This document shows, in pieces, positions 1 to 12,085 of a stretch of 64,000 bases of DNA. The DNA lies in NCBI GenBank assembly GCA_948474755.1, contig CAOLHI010000734.1, forward strand, positions 1,022,914 through 1,086,913. The letters are read 5' to 3'. Source of the stretch: Ctenosaura bakeri (lineage: Eukaryota > Chordata > Lepidosauria > Squamata > Iguanidae). The first letter of the stretch is position 1. Each line of letters begins with the position of its first letter. The notes beneath the pieces are model-generated. The model made no database searches, was not told the DNA's origin, and saw only the letters and a program-made list of their open reading frames with translations. A program made the position numbers and the translations under genes.

Positions 1-252
1 TAAGTGATTTTTTTTTTTAGATGAATGTAAAACTTGTTTCTGCATTTTAATAGGACACTGTGTTAGAGAAGATTTTTGGTCACTGACTTGGTATGAAGAG
101 GAGTCCTTTGAATTATTTAAATTGGTTTTGGCTGAGTTATTTGCATAATTTTGTTATAAGAGAGGAAGTAGTTTTAAATTTCTTTTGGTGTGTCTGCTAT
201 GAGAAATCATACATAGAAATGTGTACATTAATTTGTGTATGTATGCTTTTAG

Positions 253-379
253 ACTTACAGAGTTTGAAGATACACCTGCAAGTCAGCTAACAATAGATGA
301 GTTCATGACAATTGATTTGGAAGAGGAATGTGATCCTCCTTCATTTACAGCTGGTCAACGAAAAATAAAGATTCAGCAG
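253..379 (+). CDS. Internal exon A of an unidentified host gene
   Basis: An AG acceptor at 251-252 after a pyrimidine-rich tract (TGCTTTTAG) and a GTGAAT donor from 380 bound a 127-base open segment. After one base completing a split codon it reads [20 protein letters not shown] and continues with an acidic run (DLEEECD) and a basic end (QRKIKIQQ). It ends in phase 0, which fits exon B. The exon is read as real because the phases of four separate candidate exons agree, which random AG/GT pairs would rarely do. I do not recognise the protein. The acidic, helix-prone sequence suggests a nuclear or coiled-coil scaffold protein, but that is a guess. Earlier exons, including the start codon, lie outside the window. 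Confidence 0.8.
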
Positions 380-3300
380 GTGAATTCTTTCAGCTCTTCA
401 TATGCATAATTTCTTTTATTCCTTTTATAGTTGGAAGGGAAATTCTCTTGCTGTGCTATCTGTATAGTGGATTCTGCTTTCTTCTCCCATCTGGAAAATG
501 AAAATTTTGAACAAATAAGTGCTTCAGCAACATTTTGAACAAAGACTATTTTACACCAGCAAAATGACACAACAGTGGGGTCAGCTCCAACACTGAAAAA
601 TGTGCTTTAAAAAGCAGGAATTAATTTTGGGATTTGTTGAATTCCATCCATAGCCATTTGGATCATGACAAAACATAGTAATTTACATAATAGCTTTCAA
701 AAATGTTTTTTTAATTCTCATAAAAGTCTGAATTGTGAGGTTTCTTGTGGGAGTAGTGTTCCAAAACACCACTACCACCACCACCACCATCAAAAGGTGA
801 TGCTCCTGCACCTGTTTAGATTTGACTTCCCTGGAATGTAAGGCAAGGCACTGCATGCTGTTCTTAATATTGGTGAAATGTCCTGTATGGTCCTCAGCCC
901 CAGCTGCTGATCATTCTAATGCTAGCTAATTTCTGGAGGGCAGAAATGACAGTGGATGGTGTGGCATGACAGTATAATATCTGAGGTTCTCCATGGTTTA
1001 TTCTGTGTATCCTTTTCCTTGCGAGAACCAAAAGTGGCAGCACTGCTAGTTAGTTCTATTTCTTCTTATTCTTGTGATGGCTTGTAGTTCATTCATATAA
1101 TATCTTGTCTTCTGCTTCAACAGGTGATCTCATAGAGCATGAGCATGTGTTTTTTGTCTACATGTTTTTGGGCCACCTAGTTGCTGATTTGTACCCTGAA
1201 AATGATCACGTTAGAATGGGTTTTACAGACCAGGTTGAGCAGCTGTTGTAGCAAGCATGATTTCTTTTTGGGGGGTGGGGGGGTCGGATCCTAAGTCAAG
1301 GATCCACATGCAAGACTGAAATTGTAAGAATGCAACATCACGTTCTAAAGTGGAATCACATCCCAAATTCTAGGTGATCATTGCATTTTTGTTGGAAACC
1401 ACTCAGCTTCCTTGTTGTCCTCTAACTAGATGTCATCTTGGAGACTGAGATACAGGTCAGGTGTGTTTAACAGATGCCTGTAACAGGGGGTGAAAATTTG
1501 AATGCACTGATCTAAAGAAGAATCCAGGTTCCTAGGAAATAGTCTCAAATCTTATAATTTCTTTGGATTTGTTGAGTTTGGCCCAGAAAGGTAGACTTAG
1601 CTGGGCTGATCAGGTTTCTTTTGTTTGCGTTAGTCATGTATCTTAATAGGGCTGCTATTCCTCATGTGTAAATATGCCACAAGAAGAGTTATTATTTCTC
1701 AGAAGTAGTTTTGCTGATAGGTCTAATTTTCATTCTGGGGAGCTGATGAATGATCATACTGGTGATACAACACTGATATTACTCAGAGGGCTAATTCACT
1801 TCCTCTCCCCAATAGACTGACTCTGGACTACAGTAAGCAGTGATTAGACTCAGTCAGTATAAGGCCGCTTGTTTTATTTCCACGATGTTCCTATGATACC
1901 TATCAACTCTATGCTGGATGATGATACTACTCTTTATTATTAATATTGAACCGTCAGTGTGCACAGTACTTTAAATTATGTAAGAGCAAGCACAGACAAG
2001 CCCATGCCCTAAGGAGCTTACAGAAGAGAGAAGGAAGAGTGGCAAAGATAACAAGGGATAAATATGAGTAAAAGGACATGTCAGAGACTTCACAGGAACA
2101 GAAGATTTTGAGGAAGAGTTAGAAGTAAATGTGAAATGGCACCAGGTAAGCTTTCTAGAAGGGAATTCCAGATGTATTGGGCAGTAAGGGGAAATGGTTG
2201 AAGACATTTTAAAGCAGGCCTCCTCTCAAGGTCTCTTTAGAGGAATGAAGAAGTGGTAGAGTTGAAGGAGTGAAGGTTATTGTGGGAAGCCAGAGTAGAA
2301 ATGTGGGGATGAGTCCTTGGAAGGCTTTAAAGGATGTGCTGTTTAGGGAATAGGTCGATAAGTCAGGTTTAAGGATGTGAAATCACATGATAGGAGAGAG
2401 GATCAGCAATTGGTTTTGACAGTGACATTTTGGATAGAGACGAGAAGATGAAGGTATGGGAAGGAAATGCTCAGAGACAGGAAGGTTGGAGAAGTCAGTA
2501 TTTGCACTGTATTGGTTCTTGCTCCTGCTTTGAAGATTGTGTTGGGCCTGAGGATTTGCAAAGCTGCCACAGTTGCTCTCTGCATTGTCCCTGGCAGGCT
2601 ACCTGCTGTGCACCAGTTCTTCCCATCAGCACACACCTCACCTCACTGTGCCGTGACAAATGTATTCTGACTTACAAGGTTTGGAATCTTTCATATGATA
2701 CGGCTAAGCTTATTTTGTTGCATGTAAATTCCTTCTCTTCTGTATGCCACTTTCATTTTTCCACTCCAATTAACAAAGGCCACAGCTGGAAAGGTATTTG
2801 CTTGTTAATTGGATCCACCCCCCTCCCCAGCTTTTCAGATTCTGCTCTCACAAGAGATACCCAGGACTAGGTGGAAAAAAAACAGGCTTACATAGAATTC
2901 TGTAGTTTAAGGGGTCCAATTTAAAATAAGCACTGCTGTTAATTATGATCAAATTGTGTTGGACTTGCTCCAAAATGTTGCGTGCCAAGACATGCAGAGT
3001 GTCACTAGAGTTAGTTTCCGAGCTGATAGATACTCCTGAATAAATACTGATTTATATGGACACATGCTTATCATTGTGGTGTTTTTTTTAAATAAGAGCT
3101 TTGATGTTCTGTTTAAATCTCCTCCATAACTTTTTGTAGAGATATTTGAGGTTATTTCCCCAAATATATACCCAAATTTATCCTATACTTTGGGTGCATA
3201 AAAGTCTTTGTCCCTGCTGGGTGTTAATGTCTCTATCAGAAAGTACATGTCTACTTGCTGCCTTCTGCTGCTTTGCCAACTCTCTTATACGGACAATGGT

Positions 3301-3417
3301 TATGACTGATCTAAAAGGTTCTTTTTGAAATGGGTGGCAAATACGTGGCTTGAAGATTTACTGTAGTGATACATGCCAGGATAAAACTAAAAAAAACAAA
3401 CAACAAAAAACCCTCTA
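380..3417 (+). other. Intron A-B, first part; mostly unique sequence
   Basis: AT-rich, with no convincing coding segment. It holds a short CAC-type microsatellite at about 767-790 and, around 1940-2330, a stretch resembling an old LINE in antisense (phrases such as a 'gccctaaggagcttac' block typical of eroded vertebrate LINE 3' regions). Open frames of 60-146 codons in 2400-2870 have no recognisable motifs and no splice context, so I leave them out. Confidence 0.5.
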
Positions 3418-3530
3418 TATTTGTTTATTTATTGAATTTATATGCCACCTTTTCTACCAAGGTGGGACACAGTGTGGCTTCCAAATGGTTAAAAAACATT
3501 AAAAGCATGTAAACAATTAAAACGCATACT
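3418..3530 (-). repeat. Degenerate L2-like LINE 3' tail
   Basis: In antisense it shows the TTTATTTATTG...TATGCCACCTTTTCTACCAAGG pattern, a decayed form of the tail that recurs on both strands elsewhere in the window (for example at 6483-6526 and 52840-52884). It is short and old. The assignment to L2 rather than another CR1-superfamily clade is by resemblance only. Confidence 0.45.
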
Positions 3531-3540
3531 TCACACACAC

Positions 3541-3645
3541 ACACTTTTGTAGCAGCAGCTTTAAGACTAACTGGTTTTTATTTCAGTGTGAATTTTCATG
3601 GATATAAACTTACTTCTTCAGATGCAGTTTAGAGTGATATTAAAA
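3541..3645 (+). repeat. Degenerate interspersed repeat (family unnamed)
   Basis: The text TTTGTAGCAGCAGCTTTAAG, then ACTAACTGGTTTTTATTTCAG and CTTCTTCAGATGCAG, matches the layout of a common reptile repeat that I cannot name. A second eroded copy may lie at 57905-57995. It is preceded by a short CA microsatellite (3533-3544). Confidence 0.35.
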
Positions 3646-4099
3646 CCTCAGGTTAAAAAGCATATTTATACAGTTGTGGGAATGGGGCAGAAGATAATAG
3701 GATCCAGAAAGATGCAAATCATGCCCCTTGCCCTAAATTTTCCAAAGGCTGGGTGAGGTGTTAACAGGACTTGCAGATCTTTACAGTGGTCAGTTAGTGT
3801 GGGTGTGTGAAAGCAATAAATCTGCTTACCAAAAGTCAGTTTCCTTGGGTTCATCTTGCTCTCTAAGAATATTCTCTTTTTGTATGTGCACTAGCAAGGA
3901 CTCTTAATATATATGTATACTCCATGAAGCCATTTTTATTTATATCTCTGTTAATGGACTGAAATTTGAGAATATAATTCAGTTCAGCAGTTTCTCTTTC
4001 TAGTCTTCTTTTGCAATTCCTTGTTCAAAGACTGGGACCTGTAAATCCCTCACTGTATGTCCAAGAAGGTTGAAATGTTCTGCAACTGGTTTTAGAGTA

Positions 4100-4711
4100 C
4101 AGTGGCCTCTCCACTTTTACGAGGGTTCGGGCCATACAACCCTCACAAAAGTGGAAATACTGAGAATAACTACCCCTGTACTCCCCCTCTCATTCCCTTC
4201 TGTGTCCCTCTCCATTCCCTTGCCTTTTGTCCAGATACATGTGCCTGCCTGCTCCATGCCTGGGCAAAAAGCAGAGGAATGGGGGGAAGTCAGGCATGCT
4301 CCTTCATTTTCCATATGTGGTGTTCCCCTCCTATTCCCTTACCTTTTGCTCAAGCATGGAGAAGGACGGCATACATGTCTGGGCAAAAGGCAAGGGAATG
4401 AGGGGGAAGGCACGTGTGCACCTTCCTTCTCCATGCATGGTACTCCCCACGCCTAATCTCTTGCCTTTTGCCTAGCGATGGAGAAGGAAGGTACATGTGC
4501 CTGGGCAAAAGGCAAGGGAACGGGAAGGAAGTGTGTATGCCTTTCCTCCCTGTTCCCTGCCTTTTGCCTTGGGACAGAGAGAAGTCAAGCACATGCACCC
4601 AAGCAAAAGGCAAAGGAATGGGAGGAGGAGAATGCAGGGAGAGGCACCCACACGCCTCACAACTAATCAAATTTGTGAAGGTCAAACTCATGACTGTGGA
4701 AGGAGGACCGT
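4100..4711 (+). mobile_element. Tigger/pogo-like non-autonomous DNA element with internal tandem palindromes
   Basis: It starts with CAGTGGCCTCTCCACTTTTA directly after TA (4098-4099), and its right end is an imperfect inverted copy of the left end, as in Tc1/mariner-pogo elements. The interior is unusual: about five tandem units of roughly 115-125 bases. Each unit has a CATTCCCTTGCCTTTTG arm and a complementary CAAAAGGCAAGGGAATG arm, so every unit can fold as a hairpin. The same family occurs at 29269-30157. It has no transposase. Long open frames here on both strands (4070-4835) are products of the repeat, not genes. The family name is inferred from the TIR form and TA target. Confidence 0.6.
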
Positions 4712-6482
4712 CTTGCCATTTCTAATGCCAGATTTGTGTCCATATATCTTTTTGCATAGAGCCTGTCCTGTATGTCTAGTGTTGCCCTGTGTTGGCATAG
4801 GTTGGCATATATCACATTGGAGGAAGAACAAGTAAATGATCCTCTGATGTGCAACATTACAGGGACCAATAACATCGCCTACAACGTCATTGGTGCATTT
4901 ACTTGCTCTTCCTGCGATGTAATACGTGCCATCCTATGCTAACAGTTTGCCTCTGTACTCTACATCATAACACCCCATAATTTCCCCAAAGCTCCGCAAA
5001 CCTTCCCCTAATTTTTTTAAAATTTGGTGCCATTTTGTGCCAATTGTTGTCCCCAGATCACACACACCCTGCATAAAAACATAGCCCCCTTCCCAAGTAC
5101 CTCCTTTTTCTTCTACTGCTACTCTCAAAATGGCAACAGGAAGAGAAGTATATTCATTCCTGTTGTTATTTTGAGAAGGTTTGCAGAGAAATATGTCTAT
5201 TTCCTCCTTTAGTACCTGTCAAAATGGTGACAGGAACTGAAGGGACATCTTATCCTGTCTCCATTTTGAGAGTGGGTGCAGAGGAAAATGTAGACTTTTG
5301 GGCTTGGGGAGATGTAGATGACAAGGATCAGTCTCTGACTCTCCCCACCCTAATGTGGAAGGTCTTGGTTTCATTGCTGAAATTACCAGTTAAAAGGATC
5401 AGATACCAGGTGATGAGAATGACTGTCTAAGACTCTTGGGATCTGTTGCTCATCAGTTAGAACTTGGAAAAGATACTGTTTTGGACTACAGTTCCCAGAA
5501 TCCTTAATATATTTGTTATGTATGATATATTTATTATATATGATAAATTAATTAATATATAGACAGTTCAAGGTTCTATCCTTTGAACTTCCAGTCAAAA
5601 ATCTCGAGGAGTAGATACCTGTTTGGGACCCTGGAGAGAAGCAGCTGTTCAAAATGGACTACTGCACCAGATAGACGGATGGCCCAACTCAACTTCAATG
5701 CAACAATATTGCAGAGCTGAAGAAGAAGAAAAAATAAAAAGCACTGCTATGAAATGATGGGAACACTGAAAACATCTTATAAAGAAAGAGTTCAGAGCTT
5801 TTGGTTTAAAAAATGGCAGATTTAAGGGAGGCATAAAGGTTTAATACATTTACAAATTGCAAGTGGATAGGGGAGGATTATTTGCTTTCAAAATACCAGG
5901 ATTCAGAGTCATTCCGTTAAATCAATTGCCTACCCTTTTCGTGCTGCATCCAATAGAGGTTCATGTTTATGGAGAGAGAACTTTCCCATTAAACAGTCAT
6001 GGCAGGAGACACTGCCTGATACTTGTATTTTGCACTGCACTTCTGCAGCAGAAAATAACTCCCAGTTCTAGAGACCAAATTGGAAGTCTCATTAAATATC
6101 AAATCGTATGAATGCCACAAATTAAGCATAGTCTTTTGGTAAACAGCTAGTTTGTGATGACTATTAAATACTGCTGTCCCTGTGACATTTATAGCTGGCA
6201 AAGATAGTAAATTGCAAGGCTAGTCAGTTGCAGTTTCCCAGTTGGAACATTGAAGCTGTTATATTTTCATCATGCAAAAGGTGTGCTTGCTCCCCCACAT
6301 TTCACTAGGAGATTTACTTTTGAAAATACAATGTTTGGAAAGCATTAGGAAGATCTATTCCAGAGAGTTACGAAGAATTTTGTACTCATGGGAATCTTCC
6401 TTCTACTGTTTTGGGTTATTTGTCCGTCTAGACCCATACTTGTTTCATTCATTTGACCTAGTCTCACATCGTTCTTCCAGAA
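4712..6482 (+). other. Intron A-B, middle part; no clear feature
   Basis: I see unique sequence with an AT-rich patch at about 5510-5565 and nothing I can assign. Open frames on both strands are short and lack domain motifs or splice context. Confidence 0.5.
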
Positions 6483-7060
6483 TTTTTTTTTTATTTTTTT
6501 ATTTATTATTTATTTGTATCCCGCCTCTCCATATGGATCGAGGCGGCGAACAACTTACAAATAGCATGTATTTCGAAACGTTTTCTGTACATGCCCCCAA
6601 ACAAGCTGGGTACTCATTTTACCGACCTGCGAAGGGATGGAAGGCTGAGTCAACCTTGGAGCCCGGCAGGATCGAACTCACAACCTTGTGGCTTGCAGTA
6701 CTAGCATTTAACCACTGCACCACCAGGGCTCCATATGGGACTCAAAGCATCTCACAGTGAGATTAAAAACTGATAAAAGCAAGTACAGTTTTTTTTTTCC
6801 AAATTAGACACAAAGTTAGAATGTTACAACACAATTAAACCAATTATGTAAAGTCTTTTCAGTTGGAAGGCCTTATCAATTAAAAAAAAAATACAGCAGA
6901 TAGCTGGTTCAAAATCCCATCTGTAGCAACCCAGTTTAATTGTCGAAGGCCTGCCTGGAAATAAAGTTCCTTATCTGCTGGCGGAAAGACAACAGGGAAT
7001 GGGCCAAACCCATCTCACTTGGAAGGGAATGTTCTTTGATTTGACTTGAAGTGGTTCTTG
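6483..7060 (-). mobile_element. L2-like LINE 3' region, interrupted by a SINE
   Basis: On the minus strand the sequence ends in a GGCGGGATACAAATAAATAA-type tail (6483-6526). It resumes at 6739 with antisense sequence typical of L2-like 3' regions, including a GGAAAGACAACAGGGAATGG block near 6980. The SINE at 6537-6728 splits it. It is non-coding and truncated. Confidence 0.5.
6537..6728 (-). mobile_element. tRNA-derived SINE, nested in L2-like sequence
   Basis: Read on the minus strand from 6728 it begins CCCTGGTGGTGCAGTGGTTA (A-box-like TGGTGCAGTGG) and has a B-box-like GAGTTCGATCC, the split RNA polymerase III promoter of tRNA-headed SINEs. CTCCATATGG stands on both sides (6527-6536 and 6729-6738), which fits a 10-bp target duplication. 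Alternatively the SINE carries its own L2-type tail and extends to about 6483; then the second CTCCATATGG is chance. It is not a functional tRNA gene, because the anticodon-arm structure is not kept. Confidence 0.65.
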
Positions 7061-8625
7061 GGTGACTTAGGCAGAGAATGGTCATTCCTACCATCTACTG
7101 CCTGATCTAGCAAGGTCAGGGATTGAATCTAAGGCCTTCTGTAGGCTATGTGGGTGCTCTGGTCACTGAGCTAAGTCTTGTCAGAGATAGTATGTGGCTT
7201 TGGGCAAATTGCTGTCACATACCCTCAAACATTTCATAGGTGAAAGCTGGGACACATGTGGCCAAGCAACATCAGAGGGTGGTCGAGATGGCAAAAGTTG
7301 TTAATGAGGAAGACTGCACAAGCTAAGAGAAGCTGCAGCAGTTTGTTTTGGCCGGAATCCACAAGAAAGGGCAAGATACAGCCCCCTTCTTTCACTCCTG
7401 CTGAGTTAACCGAATGTAAACTACCTTTGCACTTTGAACTCAGTTTGCAGCAATTGAAGAAAGCTCAGGACAAAGGGTGGGAGGAGGAGAGAGAAACTGG
7501 GACATTTTAAAAGCATTTGGAAAAATGGGGCAACAGAGGATTATTTGGGACTGTCCTTCCCAAATTGGAAAATTTTAAGGGCATGCTATCAGCCTCAGTT
7601 ACCATCCGTAAAGTGAGAATGCTGAGGTTGAATGAAGCAGTGGTTGTGAAGAATATCCAGGCCAGCTCCTCTAAATTTAATAACAATTGCTATTAAGTAG
7701 TTCCTACTTGATAATAGATCTGAATCCTATTCTTAGTCCCTACTAGGATAGACTTAGTAAGTCAGTGGGATGTGTCATTTAACAGTCAATTCAGTGAGTC
7801 TGTTGTAGGTAAGATTAACCAACAGGATTCAAGTCTGTGCATGATTCCAGCCAGGGTATTAAATTAGTAGAGACAGCTGGGGAGTGGGTGAAAGTGTATA
7901 TTATTCATATATGTATATAATGTATGCAAATTGTTAATTGCTGTGAGATGCAGTCAAGTGGCCAGAGGCTGGGATTTGGGAAACCCAGATCCAAATCTTT
8001 ACTCAGCTGTGAAAATCAGTAGATGGCCTTCAGCAAGCAACTCCACATTACCTAAATAACTCCATATATTAAAAGTGTGTCTGCCTCCCTAACCTACCAT
8101 GAATGGAGACTACCCACCTATCCTGCCCTTTGGATTCCTATGCCATTCTCACTGTATAAGAAGGTTCAGGGGCCTTACTTTGGGAAAGACTACACTTACA
8201 TATTAGCGTATGTCACGTGAAAGCTAGCCATACTGACAGAAACAAGCAGAGCAACTCCATTGTGTTTAGTTTGTGATTGTATACCTTGCAAGGAATATAG
8301 CCACTCAGAGAATATTATCAAAGCTGTTTGTGAGCGTTTCTTTGTGAATTACCAGGTTGAGGCATGTATCTAATTAGGTAGCAGAAAGTTTCAACCAGTG
8401 TTTTACATCCAGTTCTTGTTCTTTTTCCTCGTCTGAGATCATAGCTTGTTCAGTGCAAACTCCCCTGATCTGTTGAGATCACGTGGAATCTAACAGTTGT
8501 TTTTGAACATTGTCAGACCTACTGCAGGAGGCATCTTCCATAAGATTTGGTTCATAAATCTTCCTAGTTTACAGTTTAATTATTTTGCTTATTTCTGCCT
8601 CTCTTCCCCTCCCTTCTTTCCCCAG
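7061..8625 (+). other. Intron A-B, last part; no clear feature
   Basis: Unique-looking sequence up to the acceptor of exon B. The 84-codon open frame at 7256-7510 has no recognisable motif or flanking splice sites. I assign nothing here. Confidence 0.5.
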
Positions 8626-8665
8626 CTTGAGAAGGAGCTGTCAAAAAAGCTGGAAGAGTTAGAAG
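8626..8665 (+). CDS. Exon B of the unidentified host gene (coiled coil)
   Basis: A strong acceptor (CCCTTCTTTCCCCAG, ending at 8625) and a GTAAAG donor at 8666 enclose 40 bases reading LEKELSKKLEELE plus one base. It starts in phase 0, matching exon A, and ends in phase 1, matching exon C. The spacing of leucines and charged residues is a clear coiled-coil heptad pattern that carries on from the basic end of exon A. The small size and the only 83-base gap to exon C are normal for vertebrate exons. Confidence 0.85.
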
Positions 8666-8748
8666 GTAAAGGCTGCATTTCACAGAACATTTTTATTTAT
8701 GCCATGTTTCCTATGTGCAGTGCTGACACTTCTCTGTATTTACGGCAG

Positions 8749-8841
8749 GTGAAATAACAAGCTACCAAGATGAAATAGAGATTGAATTAGAGAATAGCAG
8801 GCCAAAAGCAAAAGGAGTTTATGCAAATTACAGTAAAGATG
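8749..8841 (+). CDS. Exon C of the unidentified host gene
   Basis: The acceptor TTTACGGCAG ends at 8748 and the donor is a consensus GTAAGT from 8842. With the base carried over from exon B the 93 bases read [20 protein letters not shown], followed by [11 protein letters not shown] and a split codon. The acidic first half extends the coiled coil of exon B; the basic second half ([13 protein letters not shown]) looks like a linker. Phase is 1 at both ends. The intron behind carries the DIRS element. Confidence 0.85.
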
Positions 8842-9304
8842 GTAAGTCTATTCAAAATCCATTCACTAGGAATATGTTAAAAATGGATGATTTTACAGCA
8901 GTTTTTAAAAATCTCAGGTGTGTAAATGTATCAAGTTTGACAGTAGAGAAGGATGTCTTCTGTTTGTGGGCTAGAATGATTTGAAAAGGAATGGATTTTC
9001 TAATCCAACCTTTCCTGTCCTTGAGCTCCCCTGTTGTGCTGGATTACAGTTTCCCTTGATAGCTTCTACCAGATTTTGGAAACATGACTTCTCAGGCTTC
9101 AACTCCCAGAATTTCACAGCTAGTATAGTGACTAGTTGTGCTGGTTCTGGAGTTTTGAGAGTTGTAGTTTTGAAAAGTACATTTTTTCATTCTCTGTTTG
9201 CTACCCAACTCTTTGTGATCTCCCAAAACAACTGTGTTGGGCCTGCCAGAATCTGAAATAACAGATCCTTTCAAGTTTGGCATAGAATTGGGTGGTGAAC
9301 AAAG

Positions 9305-9475
9305 GTTCTTCTTCGTGGTCTCTGTGCCTTCATACACTAGGAGCTTTAGCGCCTGCGCGGTAGCGTTCGGAAACTTCTAGAGCTTGTTCGCTTGGCGGGA
9401 ACCCCTCCCCCACGCCGGTACTGCGCATGCTCCTCCCGCCGAGCAACGGTCTCTCCTCAGTTCTTTCTCGTCCGC
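9305..9475 (+). repeat. DIRS left inverted terminal repeat
   Basis: It contains CATACACTAGGAGCTTTAGC and continues for about 150 bases in a nearly perfect inverted match to the right terminus. The outermost 15 bases differ in detail between the ends (CTTCGTGGTCTCTGTGCC here, against CTTCGAGTGGTCATCTGTGCC on the right, inverted), which is why the internal complementary region can be divided into a left-derived and a right-derived half. Confidence 0.9.
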
Positions 9476-9636
9476 CGCCGCGTACGGAAGGTTCTTCAGT
9501 TTGTTCCTCTCACGTTGTGCTTGGCTTGCTGTTTTTCACGGTTTTACGGACTTTCGGACTGTCTTTGACCTCTCTTTCGGACTCCCCCTTCGGTTTTTCG
9601 TCTTTTTGGATTTCGGAGTTTGGCGTTCTTCGTCTT

Positions 9637-12084
9637 ATGTCCGCGCTCTTTAAAAAGTGCGTGTCCTGCGGCCGCAAGGTTGCCCTCAACGACGGCCATA
9701 AGGAGTGTCTCTTCTGTTTGGGTGAGTCCCACAACATCCGGACTTGCCCAATTTGCCGGGATTTTACTCCCCAAACTCTCCGCAACCGCTCCGCGAGACT
9801 CAAATCTTATTGTTGGGAACAGTCTCTGCGGGCGATAGACGAGACCTCCACTTCCAAGATGGCCGACAAGAAGACGACCACGCCATCGACGGTATCGGCG
9901 GCTGCCGTTCCGTCCACCTCGTCGGTATCGGGCTCGGTACCGGCGAAACGCCGATCTCGGCGCTACCGAGGATCCCGAAGCTGTCGGCGGCTGCCAAGTC
10001 AGCAAAAGGATCCTCGACGGCGAGGAAGGCTGAGGCTCCCCTTACGGAGACGCCTGCTAAAAAGCGCCCTGCTCCGGACGGAGGCAAGGGCAAGGAGAAG
10101 GAGAAGAAGAAGAAGAAGAAGGAGAAGAAGCGCTCCCCGGCTGGGGACGTTCGACCTCCTACTCCTCCTCCTACTCAGCAGCCTTCCAAAGGGCGAGGCG
10201 AGTCCGTCGATCTCTCGGACGATGAGGTTGAGGACGTTCCCCAACAGCGCCCGGACTCGCCTGTGGCAGACCCTCCAACCCTGGTGGAGGAGCGCCACCG
10301 CCCCTTAGCCGTCGCAGGTCGGCCGACCTGCAGCAGAGGGAGCCCTCTGCTTCTCCGGAGCGGCGTTCGACCTCCTTTAGGTCCCGGTCCCGCTCTTCCG
10401 AGCGTCCGGTGGCCTCGCCGCCTCCGAGGGAGACAAGAGAGGAACAACCTCGCTCGTCTGCCTACAGATACACCTCGGCGTCCTACGTGGCCAGGTACGC
10501 GAGGGAATCTGAATGGAGAGAGCGCCCGGCCTCCTATCGGTCGCATTCGCCATCGTACCGGGATCGGTACCATCGTGGCCCGAGTCGCTGGGAGACCTTC
10601 CGGAGGTCCCGGTCACCTCGTCGACAGCGCGAATCGCGCTCGCCTAGAGGGGACGAGGCTCGGTACCGTCGACGCCGAAGCCGATCTCCGTCGGACCGCC
10701 GCTCCTTCAGCCGCTCTCCCTCTCCTCGATATCATAGGGCGAGGGAGCCTTCACCACGGTATCGGGCGATATCGCCACCTCCTAGGGTCACGGCAACGGC
10801 GACGCGCCCTACGGAGTCGGTGGTGACTGAGCGGGCTACGACGACGTCAGCCTGCCAGACTACCCCGGTCACCACCAAGAGGGTGAAGTCAGTGGTCAGC
10901 CATCCCAAGCGGGACGCTGCTGCTACCACCGCCCTGGCTGCGGAGAAGCCTAGGAAGGCAACACCTGCGGCGACGAAGGAGCCGGAAAGCGAGCGGCGAG
11001 AGGACTCACCGAGCTCGGAGTCGTACGACTCGAGCGCGGAGTCAGAGGTGTCTGAGGCGGCCTCACAGGAGTCTCCTCCGCTGGGATTCGGGGACCCGAT
11101 CCCAGATTCTGCTCCAGAGGACGTCCACCAGTTCTCTGCGATGCTGCTCCGCATGGCCACTACCCTCGGCCTTAAGATCGCCGATGCGGAGCCGGAGGAC
11201 GACGATCCAGCCTTCTCCGTCTTCGAGGAGAAGCGACCTTCCACGGCCCCGCTGCCTCTCCTGCCCCGGGTATCCAGACTGGTGAAGGCCGCCTGGGATA
11301 GACCGGCCTCGGCTCAGCCGATACCGCAGCGGTTAGAACACCTCTACAGGGTGCAGAAGGATAACGCCGGTTATCTCTTTAATCACCCTGTACCGAACTC
11401 TGTGGTCGTCGAGTCGGCACAGATAAAGGGCTCCGGCAGGCAACACACCACCCCGCCGGACAAGGAGGGCAGGAAGTTGGACGCCTACGCAAGGAGGTTC
11501 TATTCAGCTGCCTCCTTGCAGATCAGGCTGTCCAACACTCAGGCTTGCCTCGCGGCATACCTGAAAAAAGTGCTCGATCGCCTGCAACCGGCGATGGAGG
11601 CGGTACCGGAGGACATCCGCCAAGCCTCCTCCGTGATCTTCAATGAGGCTATCTCCATCGCTCGGCACCAGATGGCCTCCTCCCGGCACGCAGTGGAGAT
11701 CGCCTCCCGGGTCATGGCGGGACCGTCGGCCTCCGCCGCCATGCTTGGCTGCGACCGGCCGACATCCAGGAGGACACCAGAAGGAGGATTGAAGATCTCC
11801 CCTTCGACGGTGAAGGCCTATTCAATTCGTCCACAGACGAAGCTTTGGACAATCTTGTCAAGGCGAGACTGACCGCAAAAAAGATCGGGCTGCAGCCGGC
11901 CACGCAGGCCCGCAGGGCCTCCACCTTCCGCCCATCCTGGCGACGATCCTCCACCTCGTCGTTCCAGCGTTCGGCCCAGTCTGGACAGTCGAGACCGTCC
12001 TCCGGCTCATCGGCCAGACGCACGATTAGGCGGCGCCCGGCTTCGTCGAAGAAGTCCTCCTCCGAGACAAAGTCTCGGTTTTGA
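9637..12084 (+). pseudogene. gag: DIRS gag-like ORF1, three frame changes
   Basis: The chosen ATG at 9637 opens MSALFKKCVSCGRKVALNDG, then HKECLFCLGESHNIRTCPIC, a cysteine/histidine-rich putative zinc-binding segment typical of vertebrate DIRS gag proteins. Next come a lysine-rich block (near 10085-10130), an arginine/serine-rich region resembling SR splicing-factor tails (about 10540-10760), an acidic stretch and a helical capsid-like part (about 11090-11730). The coding frame moves at about 9930-9960, at a CCCC run near 10300, and at about 11735-11760, and then ends at TGA 12082-12084. Between the shifts there are no stops. Expected role: structural nucleic-acid-binding protein of the retrotransposition particle. 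Confidence 0.8.
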
Positions 12085-12085
12085 C

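Noticed and set aside
2430..2870. A 146-codon frame on the plus strand as a possible exon or small gene
   Set aside because: No homology recognised, no splice sites at its borders, and it overlaps other frames in old repeat-like sequence.
4150..4670. Regularly spaced repeats as a possible CRISPR array
   Set aside because: Units are long, imperfect and have no unique spacers, and the genome is vertebrate.
4070..4835. Overlapping open frames of 60-128 codons on both strands
   Set aside because: They are read through the tandem palindromic units of a DNA element; they repeat themselves and lack domain motifs.
6660..6728. A tRNA gene on the minus strand
   Set aside because: A- and B-box-like motifs are present, but the cloverleaf is not kept and a SINE body follows.
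6272..6760. A 162-codon frame on the plus strand
   Set aside because: It crosses the antisense of a tRNA-derived SINE and an L2-like tail; no splice or promoter context.
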